A stretch of 64,000 nucleotides of DNA from Acanthosepion esculentum (Eukaryota; Mollusca; Cephalopoda; Sepiida; Sepiidae). A program made the translations under genes and the position numbers. Positions 21,313 to 33,291 of this stretch are shown here, in pieces. Position 1 is the stretch's first letter. Each line of letters opens with the position of its first letter. A model generated the notes under the pieces. That model was not told where the DNA came from. It saw only the letters and a program-made list of their open reading frames with translations, and searched no databases. The stretch is taken from contig OZ038479.1 of the NCBI GenBank assembly GCA_964036315.1, positions 61,051,893 through 61,115,892 on the forward strand, written 5' to 3'.

Positions 21313-22251
21313 TTAAATCCCGAGCATTTTGGGTATCTCAGCTCGGAGAAGGGTATTAATAAGAGCTGTTATGGATGTTTTCAAATGTTCACCAGCTTCT
21401 GCAGTGTGGGCAGAAATTAAGTCCTTGATGTGACCAGGTCGAAGGCCGTCCACACCTCCACTGCTGCTTCCCGAGAAAGACTTCAGAGCGGCAACCATCG
21501 CTTCCTTTGAGATTTCAATATTTGAAACATTGTTTTCCATCTGAACAAATCTGACATCTGATGGTGGCGCAGTGTGTTTCCGACGGAGCGCTGTGAGAAC
21601 TTCTGGTGTAGCTAGTATAGTATCGGATGAGGCCAATACTCTAATTGCAGCTGAGACATCACCCTCGATCAATTTAGCATTGACGAGGGCACGGAGTCTC
21701 TTAGAATCGTCGACTGTGGATGAAGGATGAAATCTATTAGGATTAGAAAGAGAAAATTCGGCGGCATTTATTTTAGACGAATTGAATAAAGAAATGTTAT
21801 TTTTCATAATAGATGAGAAGGATGACGTAGGGTCCTTATTGTAAGGAATGCCGAGCACAAGTGTTGCGAAAGAGAAAGGGTGATCCCAGTCAAGCGAGCT
21901 GTTCAAGTTAAGTGCCTGGTCTATGGCCGGGATTCTGACAGATTTAGGGATTTTTAAAGGCACCTTCCGGAATAGCCTAAGGAGTGAAGTTGCCCTCAAA
22001 ACTTCACTGGCATCTCTTTGGGTCGGTTCATTATGTTGATGGATCACATTATCTTGTAGAGCTGAGAGAGACAGACAATGTAATGTGAACAACTCCAAAC
22101 AACCAGAGACGCTGAAGCATTTCTAGTCAATCCCACGCAAGATAAATGAAAAGAAAGACTGTTGACAATTTGAACAAATTCTTATTCTTTTACGCTTATT
22201 AATGCTGCCACAAGAAAAGCAACGATCACATTCCAGCAAAGGAAGAGACAT
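21313..22251 (-). pseudogene. RLE-LINE ORF, N-terminal part (zinc ribbon and linker)
   Basis: The start ATG at 22,251 gives 'MSLPLLECDRCFSCG', then 'ICSNCQQSF': paired cysteines forming a small zinc-binding module, as expected at the N-terminus of RLE LINEs. A TAG follows after about 42 codons ('LRGID*KC'). The same frame then runs 261 codons from 22,098 to 21,313, including 'VNAKLIEGDVSAAIRVLAS' and 'SSSGGVDGLRPGHIKDLI'. The latter is the conserved 'GG-DGLRP-HLKDL' box just before the RT core. It ends at a stop after 'IPKMLGI'. One nonsense mutation thus separates the zinc ribbon from the rest. Confidence 0.8.
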
Positions 22252-22330
22252 TTTTCTTCCCTCCTTATTCCCAAAATTAATATAAAACGTTTCTCTGTTA
22301 ATTCTTGTAATCTCCGTTTGACATTAATTT

Positions 22331-23030
22331 CATTTTTTCCTTTGAAATCAAATCTTCGAAAAAAAAATACTGTCTTGAATTACCTTTAATGTTTAAAGTT
22401 TTCAGCTATTAATTCAATAATAATTATTCCATTTACTATTCAAATTCGTATTTAACTTAATACTTAATCCGACATTTTTACATTCTTAAAAATCCGTTGA
22501 AATCAGCAAAGCTTTGAAAAACACGTCTTCTCTCTTCGAATTCCAAGCGTTTGTTTTTAAAATGTTCTGTGTTGCCAAATGGAAAGTTATGACGTCACAC
22601 AACCTGGCCACCTTTTCAATCAACTTGAAATTTTAATTTTAAAAATAATTGTTTGTTTCAATTTTAAAGAATTACAAAACAATGAAGTTGTTCTGAAATT
22701 GAAATAAAATTTTATTCAATTCCAGTGAAATATTCGTAAAATCTCGTTTGCTGCAGTCATCCATGGTTGTGATAGTAGTGTTTTTAGTTTTATATTGTTA
22801 CGTCTTTAATTGTATTTTCTAGGTAAAATAAATTCGCAAATTATTTTTATCTGGATTTTTTTAATTAAAATAATTTCATAGTTTCAGGTCAATGCAAAAT
22901 TGCTACATTGTGACATTTTTTTTAGCACATGCATCAACAAAAATTCAAATCTGGAGACAACTTGCAGAAGACAACTGAAAGTATGTCGACTGAGTAATTC
23001 CAAAGGTAAATGAAATGGATTCAATTTTAT
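22331..23030. other. AT-rich DNA upstream of the RLE LINE
   Basis: A CRE-like palindrome TGACGTCA at about 22,591 sits in a less AT-rich patch (22,560-22,620). It might belong to the element's 5' UTR or to older flanking DNA; I cannot decide which. Nothing else is recognised. Confidence 0.4.
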
Positions 23031-23163
23031 TAGGCGTGTGCAAAAGTTACGAGCGTTTTTTATTAAATGTAACCGTTACAAACGATTTTTTTAACTATAT
23101 TCATTCATTTCGGTTCTAGTTTTTTTTTTTTTTGAGGGCGCTGGGGACATTTGCACACACCTA
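23031..23163. mobile_element. Short TIR element (MITE-like, 133 bp)
   Basis: The left end TAGGCGTGTGCAAAAGT and the reverse complement of the right end TAGGTGTGTGCAAATGT differ at two of 17 positions. The interior is AT-rich apart from a GAGGGCGCTGGGG block near the right end. No convincing target duplication was found, so the superfamily is open. Confidence 0.6.
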
Positions 23164-24440
23164 TTTTTTTGGTTTTCTTATGGATGTCCACTTAAATAAC
23201 ATCCACAATTGAATTTAGAGTTGCTAATATTTTTTTTATTCAAAAATGGTTTGATTTCGATTTTTAGAAAAATTAATTATAAATATAATAAAAATTTGTT
23301 GTTTTGTTCCTTTTTTATTCCATTTTCATTTCGTGAATTTCTTTCATTATTTTTATTTTTAACAACTTTAATAAAATCTTCATTCCCTCAAAGTAAAACT
23401 CCAAAGAAATCAACAGGAAATATCTTTCATCACGAATGCTAAGAATTTTTGATAAACGTATTTTGAACCAGATGACAGTTTTGAAAAAAAAAAATCCTAA
23501 ATGAGAATTTATTTTGGGTGGGGCAACTTTTTATTTGAAAATATAAAATAAAATAAAAATAAAATGCTTAAAAAAACATTTACACTTTTTTTTAAAAATA
23601 TATTTTCACGTTTTAACGAAAATAAGAAAAAAAAAGATGGAAAGTCTCTTGTTTAATAGTTAAAAAATAATAAATGCAATTATTTGTTTAAAAACAGATT
23701 TATTTTACATTAAGTTTTTCTTCAATGTTTCCTTCAGCTTATTTTATTATTTATTGTATTTTTGTGTATGTCTGTGAACTTAAAACATTTTGATTTCCAA
23801 TGACTCAAGAAAATCACTCCGAGCAAATTTAATTATCTTTCCAATGAATGATGAATCAATGTGAAAATAATGGTATTTTGAAGATTATTATTATTAATGA
23901 CATTATATTTTGCAAAAAAAGAAAATCCTTTTGAAAGAAAAATTGAAATCATGTATCTTTTTAATTAAAAAATATTTTTGGTGATGAGCCTGTAAAAAAA
24001 AAAAAAAAAAAAAAATGTAACAAGTTTTTTTAAAATACATATCCTTAATGTTTTTTTAATTTCGCATTTTCCTATTTATTTTAAATTAATTTTTAAAACT
24101 GAATTTTATTTTTCTTGAAAAAAAATGTACATAATTTACCTTGTAATAATTTTTTTCAGTTTTCAGTTTCATCTTAAAATTACTGTCACAATTTCATCTT
24201 AAAACTACTTCTACTGTCAAAAATCTTTATCAAATTTTTAATTTCTGTAACATTCACATTTTTTCTCTAAAATCTTTCATTCGAAGTATTTTTTTAAAAT
24301 ATATGAAATCGATTTTAAGTCGGAAGATTTTTTTTCTTACTTTTTAAAAATCTTCATAATGTTTTGAAACTGGAATTTAGTAATTAGTAAATTATCTTTT
24401 TTTTATGTTTTTGCAAAAGATTCTGGAAAACAAAGCATGA
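23164..24440. other. AT-rich, homopolymer-rich DNA
   Basis: Dominated by A and T runs, including an A run of about 17 at 23,996-24,014. No feature supported; the 77-codon frame at 23,209-23,442 is AT-rich noise. Confidence 0.6.
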
Positions 24441-24449
24441 ACGATTTTT

Positions 24450-24600
24450 TAATTGCTATCAATCGGTTGTTTTCTTGTCTTCTTAATTCTTAGTTCTTTT
24501 ATTTTTTTCTCTCCTTAGTGTTTTTTCCCCTTCATATCCACACTTGTATCTTAGTGGCTTTATTGCTTGGGGTGAAATGATATAATTTTTTTTTTTTTTT
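24450..24600 (+). mobile_element. LINE 3'-terminal fragment (copy F)
   Basis: 'cttgtatcttagtggcttta' and 'cttggggtgaaatg' (about 24,543-24,577) match the 3' end of the LINE finishing at 60,410 ('gtatactagtggcattaccg', 'ttggggtgaaatg'). A T/A-rich tail follows. It is a severely 5'-truncated copy with no coding sequence. Confidence 0.55.
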
Positions 24601-24820
24601 AAATAAACAGTATGTACCAGCCAACGCACATGAGAAAACTTAACGAAAATATGCTCTCCCTGTAAGATTTTTTTTATTTATTTAAATAAATAAGCCTAGT
24701 GAAGAAAGTTTTTATTTATTTAAAAATCTGTTATGTACCCAGAGAGCACATTTTTAAAAGAGAAAAAAAAACCCAACTTAAAAAAAAAAAAAATTGAGTA
24801 TATAAATTTATATTTTAAAA

Positions 24821-26565
24821 TAGGTACCTTCATGAGAAATAGAAAGTAAAATAACAAATTTTTAGTACGTTTTTTTTTTTTTGTATGACAGACATTGATT
24901 TGGAAAATCTTGCAAAAATAAAAATAATTGTCGGATATTAATGAAACTTTCAGAAACTATTCACAAATGATAGAAATTATTATGTTTTCTTTTTTTTAAA
25001 GTCATGGAAAAAATATTTTTTTTTATATTTATTACCCCTCCTCCCAACTAATTTTATGAAAACTCTAGAAATTCATTCAGTTTAGTCAAGTGATTATATT
25101 AGTTAAAAAAAAGCACAAGGCTTTGAGGAAAGCAAATCATGTATTTTTTTTTATTGGAAAATCAGCTCGAAATTGTAATATACAAAACTCAATAAAACAA
25201 AGATATTATTTAATTTTAAATGCTTTTATTTGCTTTTAGTTGTTTTTATGAATATGGACAATATTTTCTGAAAGCAAAACATTTTTTTGATGAAAAATGA
25301 ATTTTTAATACAATTATTTGTTATTTCTTTAATTATAATAGATTTTTACATTTAAGTTGTTAAAATATTATAAAATTAGTTAAAAGCTGCATCCACTTTC
25401 GTAAATGTCCTTATGAGATAGATCTTTTTTACCACATTGTAAATTGTATCGTTTTGACTAATCAGAAGACCCGCAGTAATTAAGAAATGCAATTTTGTGT
25501 TTATAATCGGGCTGTGATTATAAAGTACAGAAGACCAACCAGAATACAATTAAGTTGCGTCATTTGAGTTAAGCATTGTTCTCCGCTGTTAAGGCCTTTA
25601 CTTTTGTGAAACACTTGTGGAGAAGTTAATTTGATTTTTCAATTTCAACTGAGAAGGCTACCTACAAGTATCAGTATCATCTTATGAAATTTATATAATC
25701 TTATTTTTATATTAATCTCAGTCATGACATTTTTCCATAAATGAAATATCAAAATTAATAATAAAATGAATGAAAATTCAAATAACACAGTAAAATGTAC
25801 ATAAAATTATAGTATTTTATGTACACTTCTGATAAAATTTCATAAGAAAGGTACCTATTAATTAATTAGATACCTTTCTTATGAAATATGAAATTTAATC
25901 TTACTCTTAACAGTCTTATTTTAATTTCTTTATAATATTTTCCATAAAGCATCGTAAGTGTAAAGGTGAAGGCTAAGTACAAAAAAAAATTAGAGTGCTG
26001 AAAGTTTTCCTTAAAAATGACGAGGTAAATAATTTGTTCACTTAAATCTAAATATAATTTCACTTCTCTCCTTCCGTAGAATAAATTATCCTCATGTAAT
26101 CTGTCAATACATCATTCATCAGCTTTCAAGTGACGCAAAATGTTATGACCCGCTTTGTTTAATTTTCAAACTACATCTTTTCGGTGCAGTAACTAAATAA
26201 TGCTTGTTTCAAAATATTTTAAATAAACATTATAATTTCTGATTTTCTTAAAATAAGTCTTGAAAAAATTATAATTGATTTTTAAAAGGATTTCAAACAG
26301 ATTTTCATTGTTTTTATAAAATGGAAAAAATGGTTGACATAATTGATTATCAGTTAATTTTGCTGACTCAAAATAAGATTTTTAATGAAAATTTTGGACG
26401 TGCTAGGAACGATTAAAAAATGTAAAAAAAAATACCCCCAAAATACTTTGATCTTTCCTTTTAATAATAACATAAACATTTAGACGATAAAATTTTGTTT
26501 TCGTCAAGTTTGGCATCTTTTTTTATCATACTATGCTCTTTTTTAGCGATCTCATGGAGGTACCT
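24821..26565. mobile_element. TIR DNA element, copy 1 (1,745 bp)
   Basis: The ends are inverted repeats: left TAGGTACCTTCATGAGA, right TCTCATGGAGGTACCTA. Both are flanked by TTTTAAAA, which is itself palindromic and could be an 8-bp target duplication. The body is closely related, in the same orientation, to 30,611-32,549. Relative to copy 2, about 190 bp next to the left terminus are missing. A central palindrome at about 25,840-25,895 carries two more termini of the same type, AAGGTACCTA and AGATACCTT. No transposase-like frame is present, so it is non-autonomous. Confidence 0.8.
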
Positions 26566-27160
26566 ATTTTAAAATGTTTGTATAACTTTGCAGACAGAAC
26601 TGATATTTAGTTGTCAATTGTTTAGTTGGACATCTTGCTGGTTGTAAGCAAGATGAATCAGTCAGTAGACATGTCAGAAATAGATGGCATTATTAATCAG
26701 CTAATGTAACCATTAAGGAGTAACTTCTGTACACTTGACAAGTTGTTGACAATACAAGATATTCGTGCATTCATAAGTCCATCATGGTAACTTTTGAAAT
26801 TCATGAAGAAATAGACTCTTTTTTTTTTTTTACTTGATTTGTAATAACAAATGTTGCCTCAAAAAAGTTATGAAAAAAAAAATGATTTATATATTGGAGT
26901 TATTGTAAGTTGAGTATTCAAATCTAAGCATATGGCCATATAGAGCAATTTTATAGGAAGACGATAACTTTTAGCCAACATCCTAAATAGTTATGTTTTT
27001 ATTCTATATTTCCCTCATTGACTCTAATGATACAAAGTGAGTTTGCCAAAAATCAGTAAGATTTAGCAATTATTTTCCCCCCACATAGGGAGATCTGAAA
27101 AAGGTAGGAAAGTAATAAGATAGTATTATATAGTTGACTTAAACCTATTTCATTATCCGA
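26566..27160. other. Unassigned AT-rich spacer
   Basis: Nothing recognised. Confidence 0.5.
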
Positions 27161-27162
27161 TC

Positions 27163-27480
27163 ATGTCTGCCAAGAGACTTCTAACGACTGCTAGGTGGCA
27201 TTGCATAGAGCAGTATAAAAGGAAAGGGCACAAACCCTCTTTTTCTCTTTACCCACAGAATGCCACAGTGAGAAGACTTGACTTCTTTTCTCTTATGGGG
27301 CAGGGGAAGCTTCTTAGTCCCCTAACGAACCATGTTTTACATACAATACATTACTATCACTGTCTCGTATTCAAAACCCTATCACATAAATATATATTCC
27401 TCTTTAACAAATGAGTTAACACAACTGCAAACTGATGACTCCTGTAACAAACTATTAACTTAATGCCATTACAAACATGC
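27163..27480 (+). other. Possible LTR-like fragment
   Basis: A less AT-rich block starts with TG and contains TATAAAA at 27,214-27,220 followed by a pyrimidine-rich leader, which resembles the U3-R junction of an LTR. It is also an 83-codon frame ('MSAKRLLTTARWHCIEQYKR...') with no family I recognise. I found neither a matching second LTR nor a clear target duplication, so the call is weak. Confidence 0.25.
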
Positions 27481-27859
27481 CCTTTATTCATTAAATATAA
27501 AAGAAAAATTCTTAAGCCTAATAGAATAGATCTGATTTATGAAGAATAATTTTATACTAAAGATGCACATTTCTTGCTATGAATATTTTATCTGATTAAG
27601 CCATGTATACTAAATAAGAACTTGTCTAAGGCATATCAAGATGGAGGTAAGTAGTCAATTGAAAAGGGAAATTAGAAATTGTTTTTGATTCAATATAAAA
27701 GTACCTGAAAAAGTTTTCTTAATTATTTTATAAACTTTTAAAAGCCAGAAAGTTACATACTATCATTCAAATAAGACTAGAGATTTTCAATAGAATTTTT
27801 TTTTCTTTAATGCCATTAAAGATGTAGGTGATTATGATGCTTTAGATTCTTTTCCTTTA

Positions 27860-28125
27860 TTATCTGCAAATTTGTAGACATTCTTGGGAAAGATAGTGGA
27901 GTGGTTTCCCATTGCTTTCTCCATGGATTGGAATTCAGAGTTTTCTTTTTTTTAGACTGGTTGCAACCCAAGGCTTAGAGAGCCCAGTCTGCCCTGCTGT
28001 TTAACTTCTAGCTGCTTAGACAAGACAGATTTGTGCCTTTCTCAAGTGTGACAGTGACTGCAATAGACCAGCTTCAAATTCAGCTTGCTGCACCAATATC
28101 CATTACAATAACCTCACATCCAAAC
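27860..28125 (-). mobile_element. tRNA-derived SINE (copy 2)
   Basis: Shares with 10,070-10,313 the body motifs 'cccagtctg(c/t)cctgct' and '(t/c)gg(t/c)tgcaacccaaggct', in the same orientation. On the minus strand, the tRNA-like head with 'taatggatattggtgca' and a degenerate B box 'ctgaatttgaagc' lies at about 28,060-28,120. A diverged member of the same SINE family. Confidence 0.65.
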
Positions 28126-28940
28126 TTTGTTTAGCAATATATAAAATCTAAGAAATTATTTTCCCAATTCAGCCAGAATAGCTAAATTGCTTCTATATTA
28201 TCATTTGTAATTAAGGAGTCTTTTTTAATGAAATTTTTTTTAATTATAATCAGTTAATGAGTAAAAGCTTAATTTAATGCTACTGAAAAATAACTTGATT
28301 CACTTTAGTGAAATAATTGTTAATTTATGACATTTTCTGAATCACTGTTAAAATTGATAAATCTAATATCACTGAGTTAATTTTTACAGAATAAATATAG
28401 TTCTGTGAATAATATTTTGTATATGTTGAGGAAGAAGAATGAATTTGTTGGCAAAGAGGTTGAATGTTTCAGTTGACAAGCATCTGCTACTGGGTGTAGT
28501 CAAACAATCCTGGATGTTAACATTCAAAATATTGTTAATCTCAACTTTACTCTATGATGGGAGTACAGCCTTTACTATTAGGTCCTATGTATAGGTTAAT
28601 AGCTCATGAGCTGAACTGTCATTTCTTTTTTTGCCGATCATGTTTAATCATAGAGTGCTTTTGCAAGCCAAGCCTTTGACCTTTCAGTTTTGTGTATTGT
28701 ATTTATACATAAAGTAAGAGTCATCATTGTATTGTACACCATTGTAATGCTTATATATATGTTTGACTGTTTATGATAATTGCTGGTTCAGTTGTAAATA
28801 GCTTTCTCTTTGTGACCGAAGAGACTAACTTACACTGTTGTTATTTATCACATGGTTGCACGTGTGCTGATTCTTGTCCGTCTCTCTCCCACTTAATGCA
28901 TATAAACTTATATGGGTGTGAATATTAATACAGGTAAGGT
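28126..28940. other. Unassigned AT-rich DNA
   Basis: No feature supported. A less AT-rich stretch at 28,840-28,900 has no recognised identity. Confidence 0.5.

Positions 28941-28944
<4 letters not shown>

Positions 28945-28982
<38 letters not shown>
28945..28982. repeat. (TA)n microsatellite
   Basis: An uninterrupted TA run of about 19 units. Confidence 0.95.
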
Positions 28983-28984
<2 letters not shown>

Positions 28985-29279
28985 CAGTGAAATTCAAAAA
29001 TATCCCATTTGTATAGCTATTTCACCCCACAAGAACTATCTTGCAGGATTTGTTAGGAAATAAAATAAAAAGGTAGCTTAAAAATGTTAGACTTTAAAGA
29101 AGGAAGAAAGAAGTAGAAGAGAGAAAGATGAAAAAGTAAAAGAAAAAACGGAAAGGGAGAAAGAATTCTATAACTAAGGGTGCAGCAAATTGTCTAGACA
29201 AAGCTTAAACACTGTTTCACGTTGATGGAGGTGGGAGTGTCAGGATTCAAACACCAGGTAAAATAACCTTGACCTATAT

Positions 29280-30600
29280 TTTAAAATATTAACATCTAGT
29301 TTCTATAAAGAAAATTCAAGATTTAAAAATTAGAGGAGATTTTTATAATGATTTTTTAAAACTCTTTTAAGGAAGAGTAATTAAAAGGTAACATCTAACA
29401 TAATAATACATGTATATAATAATTAAAATAATAATTAATGAAATAATTATTAAAGACAAGTAAATTTAATAAAAAATATATATTAAATATAAGTTAATAG
29501 GTAATAAATATAAGGTAATAAATAAATAAATTTAAAACAATATATAAGTGAAATATAAATTAATTATTAAATATAAATTAAAAAAATAACCCATTTAATA
29601 AATATAAATTAATTCATAAGTATAAAAATAAATTGCTATAAAAATAATTAAATGAAATAAAACAATACATATAGTAAGGACAAAAATAAACCAAACTTAA
29701 GTAAAATATAAGTGAAATATAAATAAATTATTAATTAATTATAGATAAAATTAAAAAAAACTTTAAAGAGGGTAATATCAAATATTAAAAGTAATTTGAT
29801 ATAAAATAGCTATTAAAAAGTGATTTAATGTTAAATTTGTGTGTTAAATATAACCTAAAAAAAAATATAAAATATAATAACCTAAAAAATAAAATATTAA
29901 AATAAATAATAGAAATTAAATATAAAAAATTTTTTTAAAAATAGTCTATTAAAAAATATATTAAAAAACCTTTTAAGAAATAAACCAATACATATAGACA
30001 AAATTAAAATGGAGTAATAATAATAGTAATAATAGTAGGGATAATAATCACAACAGAGAAATATATAGTAATAATAATAATAAGAAAACATATAGGAGGA
30101 AGGTTATTTGAAAGTGATAAGGAGTAGAAATAACAGTATAGGTGTTCGGTGATAACGGATAGTGCAAGATCAAAAATATTCTATATCAGTTTGGATCTAT
30201 TTCTATGACGACATTTGAAAACCAATTCATTTCTTTGATTTAGTAATATACTTTGAGTGTCAAATTGAATAATTCTAATTTTCTCTTCTAAACACAAGTT
30301 TAAAGTTATTAGGAGTTTGAACAAAACCTATAAATTTCCAGTCAATCTAGGGTTCAGATCTTTCTCCCTCAATTTTATATTTTACTTTAATACCCATATT
30401 TATCATTAAATCACTTTTTTAATACCTGTTTTTAATCAAATTACTTTTATGCTAGCTAATTTTAATTGATATTTCCCTCTTTAAGGGTTTTTTTAATTTT
30501 ATGTATGATTAATAAATTTTTTATATTTTACTTATATTTTACTTTAGTTTTATTTCTTTATTTATTATTATTTATTTTTATTAGTGTATAAATTTTACCT
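29280..30600. repeat. Low-complexity AT-rich tract with (TAA)n
   Basis: Built largely from AATTAAATATAA-type words, with (TAATAA)n at about 30,015-30,085. No gene; the Tyr/Phe-rich minus-strand frame is a by-product. Confidence 0.75.
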
Positions 30601-30610
30601 ATTATTTATA

Positions 30611-32549
30611 TAGGTAACTCCATGAGATCAGTAAAAAAATAAAATAGAATGATGAAAAAGTCACCAAACTTGACGAAAACAAAATATTATCATCTAAATG
30701 TTTGTTATTATTAAGAGGAAAGACCAAATTTTTTTTTAATTATTTAAAAAAATTTTTCCTCCTTTTTAGAACATTCTAAATTTTGATTAAAAAAAACCTT
30801 GTTTCTCTTTGTATCACTGGAAGTAGTAAAATTACATATACAATTTTTAGCATGTTTTTTTGTATGACACACATTAATTTGGAAAATCTTGCAAAAATAA
30901 AAATAATTGTGGGATGTTAATGAAACTTTCAGAAACTATTCATAGATGATGGAAATTATTATAAATGTTTTTTTTATTAAAGTCATGACAGAAATATTTT
31001 TTTTTTGTATTTATTACCCCCTCCCAACTAATTTTATGAAAACTCTAGAAATTCGATCAAATACAGTTTAGTGATTACAATAGTTAAAATCACAAGGCTT
31101 TGAGGAATGCAAATCATGTTTGTTTTTTTTAATTGGACACCCCACCTCTGAAAATCAGCTCGGAATTGTAACGTACAAAACTCAATAAAACAAAGATATT
31201 CTATTTTAAATGCTTTTCTTTGCTTTTAGTTGTTTTTATGAATATGGACAATAATTTCTGAAAGCAAAAAATTTTTTTGTTGAAAAATGAATTTTTAATA
31301 CAATTATTTGTTATTTCCTGTATTATAATAGATTTTTACATTTAAGTTGTTAAAATATTATAAAAGCTGCATCCACTTTCGTAAATGTCCTTATGAGATA
31401 GATCTTTTTTTACCACATTGTAAATTGTATCGTTTTGACTAATCAGAAGACCCGCAGTAATTATGAAAGATAATTTTGTGTTTATAATCAGGCTGTAATT
31501 ATATAGTACGGAAGACCAACCAGAATACAATTAAGTTGCGTCATTTGAGTTAAGCATTGTTCTCCGCTGTTAAGGCCTTTACTTTTGCGAAACACTTGTG
31601 GAGAAGTTAATTTGATTTTTCAATTTCAACTGAGAAGGCTACCTACAAGTATCAGTATCATCTTATGAAATTTATATGATCTTATTTTTATATTAATCTC
31701 AGTTATGACATTTTCGATAAATGAAATATCAAAATTAATAATAAAATGAATGGAAATACAAATAACACAGTAAAATGTAGTAAATGTACATAAAATTATA
31801 GTATTTTATGTACACTTCTGATAAAATTTCATAAGAAAGGTACCTATAAATTAATTAGATACCTTTCATATGAAATTTAATCTCACTCTTAACAGTCTTA
31901 TTTTTATTTCTTTATAATATATTTTCCATAAAGCATCGTAAGCATAAAGGTGAAAGCTAAGTACAAGAAAAAAAAATTAGAACGCTGAAAGTTTTCCTTA
32001 AAAATAACGAGGTAAATAATTTGTTCACTTAAATCTAAATATTTTCACTTCTCTCCTTCCGTAGAATAAATTGTCCTCATGTAATCCGTCAATACGTCAT
32101 TCATCACCTGTCAAGTGACACAAAATGTTATGACCGGCTTTGTTTAATTATCAAACTACACCTTTTTGGTGCAGAAACTAAATAATGCTTGTTTCAAAAT
32201 ATTTTAAATAAACATTTCTGATTTTCTTAAAATAAGTTTTGAAAAAATTATAATTGATTTTTAAAAGAATTTCAAACTGAGATTTTCATTTTTTTATAAA
32301 ATGGAAAAAAATGGTTGACATGATTGATCATCAGTCAATTTTGCTGACTCAAAAAAAAACAAGATTTTTAACAAAAAATTTGAGCATACTAGGAATGATT
32401 AAAAAATGTAAAAAAATACCCCAAAAATACTTTGATCTTTCCTCTTAATAATAACATAAACATTTAGACAATAAAATTTTGTTTTAATCAAGTTTGGTGT
32501 CTTTTTCATCATACTATGCCCTTTTTTAGCCATCTCATGGAGGTACCTA
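30611..32549. mobile_element. TIR DNA element, copy 2 (1,939 bp)
   Basis: Left terminus TAGGTAACTCCATGAGATC, right terminus GATCTCATGG-type ending GGAGGTACCTA. Inverted similarity between the ends extends about 120 bp (30,611-30,730 against 32,430-32,549), including 'ccaaacttgacgaaaacaaa' read against its complement. The body matches copy 1 closely from about 30,850. The central palindrome lies at about 31,820-31,875. No transposase frame. Of the two copies this one has the fuller left end. Confidence 0.8.
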
Positions 32550-33240
32550 TTTTATATTAATATTTCTTTTTAAATTTACTAAATACTTGTCCTTATTATT
32601 TCATTAAAATGTTTTTTAATTACCTTGTTATATAATAATTTTATTTTAGAATGTCACTTTTTTTGCCCTTCTTTAAATTTTTACAAAAAATCGTAAAACC
32701 TTTAAATTTTAAAGATTTAATATCCTTACATAATTTTTCCTATTGATAGAAGATATTAATATTTTAAAATATAGGTCAAGGTTATTTTTTGCTGGTGTCA
32801 AATTTCCAACTTTGTTTAAAAATCTTTTCTAGACAGGTTCCTGCATCTCGAGTGTATTTTACTGCCTCCCCTTTTTTTCTCTGCTTCTCTATTTTGTTTT
32901 TCTTCTCTTTTTTTCCCCTTTTTTCTCTTTCCTCCCATTTAATTTTTTCTCTCCAAGATTGTTGTCTTTCCCTTCCTCTTCCTTCCTGTCTCTTTAACGT
33001 TTAAAAATCTTTAAGCCTCCTTTTTATTTTTATCTTTAAACTCTTTGGTGTTGATAAACCTTGGAAGATTAATTATCTTGTGAAGGGAAATGACCATACA
33101 GATGGGGTATTTTTGAGTTTCATTTATATGTAATTTATTTATTTATGTTCTATAATAAATACATTGAGCTCTCTTTGTGGATCAGTTTTAATATTTTATA
33201 TTAGGATTCACTTGGATTACTTACCCATGGATTTTTACCT
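32550..33240. other. Unassigned AT-rich DNA
   Basis: Contains a pyrimidine-rich tract at 32,865-33,000 whose 71-codon frame is low-complexity. A short dispersed repeat at 33,155-33,205 matches 4,290-4,345. Confidence 0.5.
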
Positions 33241-33241
33241 G

Positions 33242-33244
<3 letters not shown>

Positions 33245-33287
<43 letters not shown>
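33245..33287. repeat. (TA)n microsatellite
   Basis: An uninterrupted TA run of about 21 units. Confidence 0.95.

Positions 33288-33291
<4 letters not shown>

Larger units (their letters stand above)
19250..22330 (-). mobile_element. RLE-type non-LTR retrotransposon, near full length
   Basis: A single ORF of about 2.87 kb runs on the minus strand from an ATG at 22,251 to a stop near 19,385, and the element ends in a 12-A tail at 19,250-19,261. Domains in order are an N-terminal Cys-rich zinc ribbon, a linker, reverse transcriptase, a Cys/His knuckle and a restriction-like (PD-(D/E)xK) endonuclease. This is the architecture of R2/NeSL/CRE-group LINEs. The coding part is clearly less AT-rich than its surroundings, consistent with a younger insertion. 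Breaks are few: two in-frame stops, one extra stop at the 21,313 junction, and slips in A/T homopolymers. The 5' boundary is uncertain. Confidence 0.85.

Noticed and set aside
27163..27414. 83-codon frame starting MSAKRLLTTARWHC as a small host gene
   Set aside because: No recognised homologue; the TATA-plus-leader layout fits an LTR fragment at least as well, and the frame is interrupted by no splice-like sites.
32789..33004. 71-codon frame with signal-peptide-like hydrophobic stretch
   Set aside because: Arises from a low-complexity pyrimidine tract.
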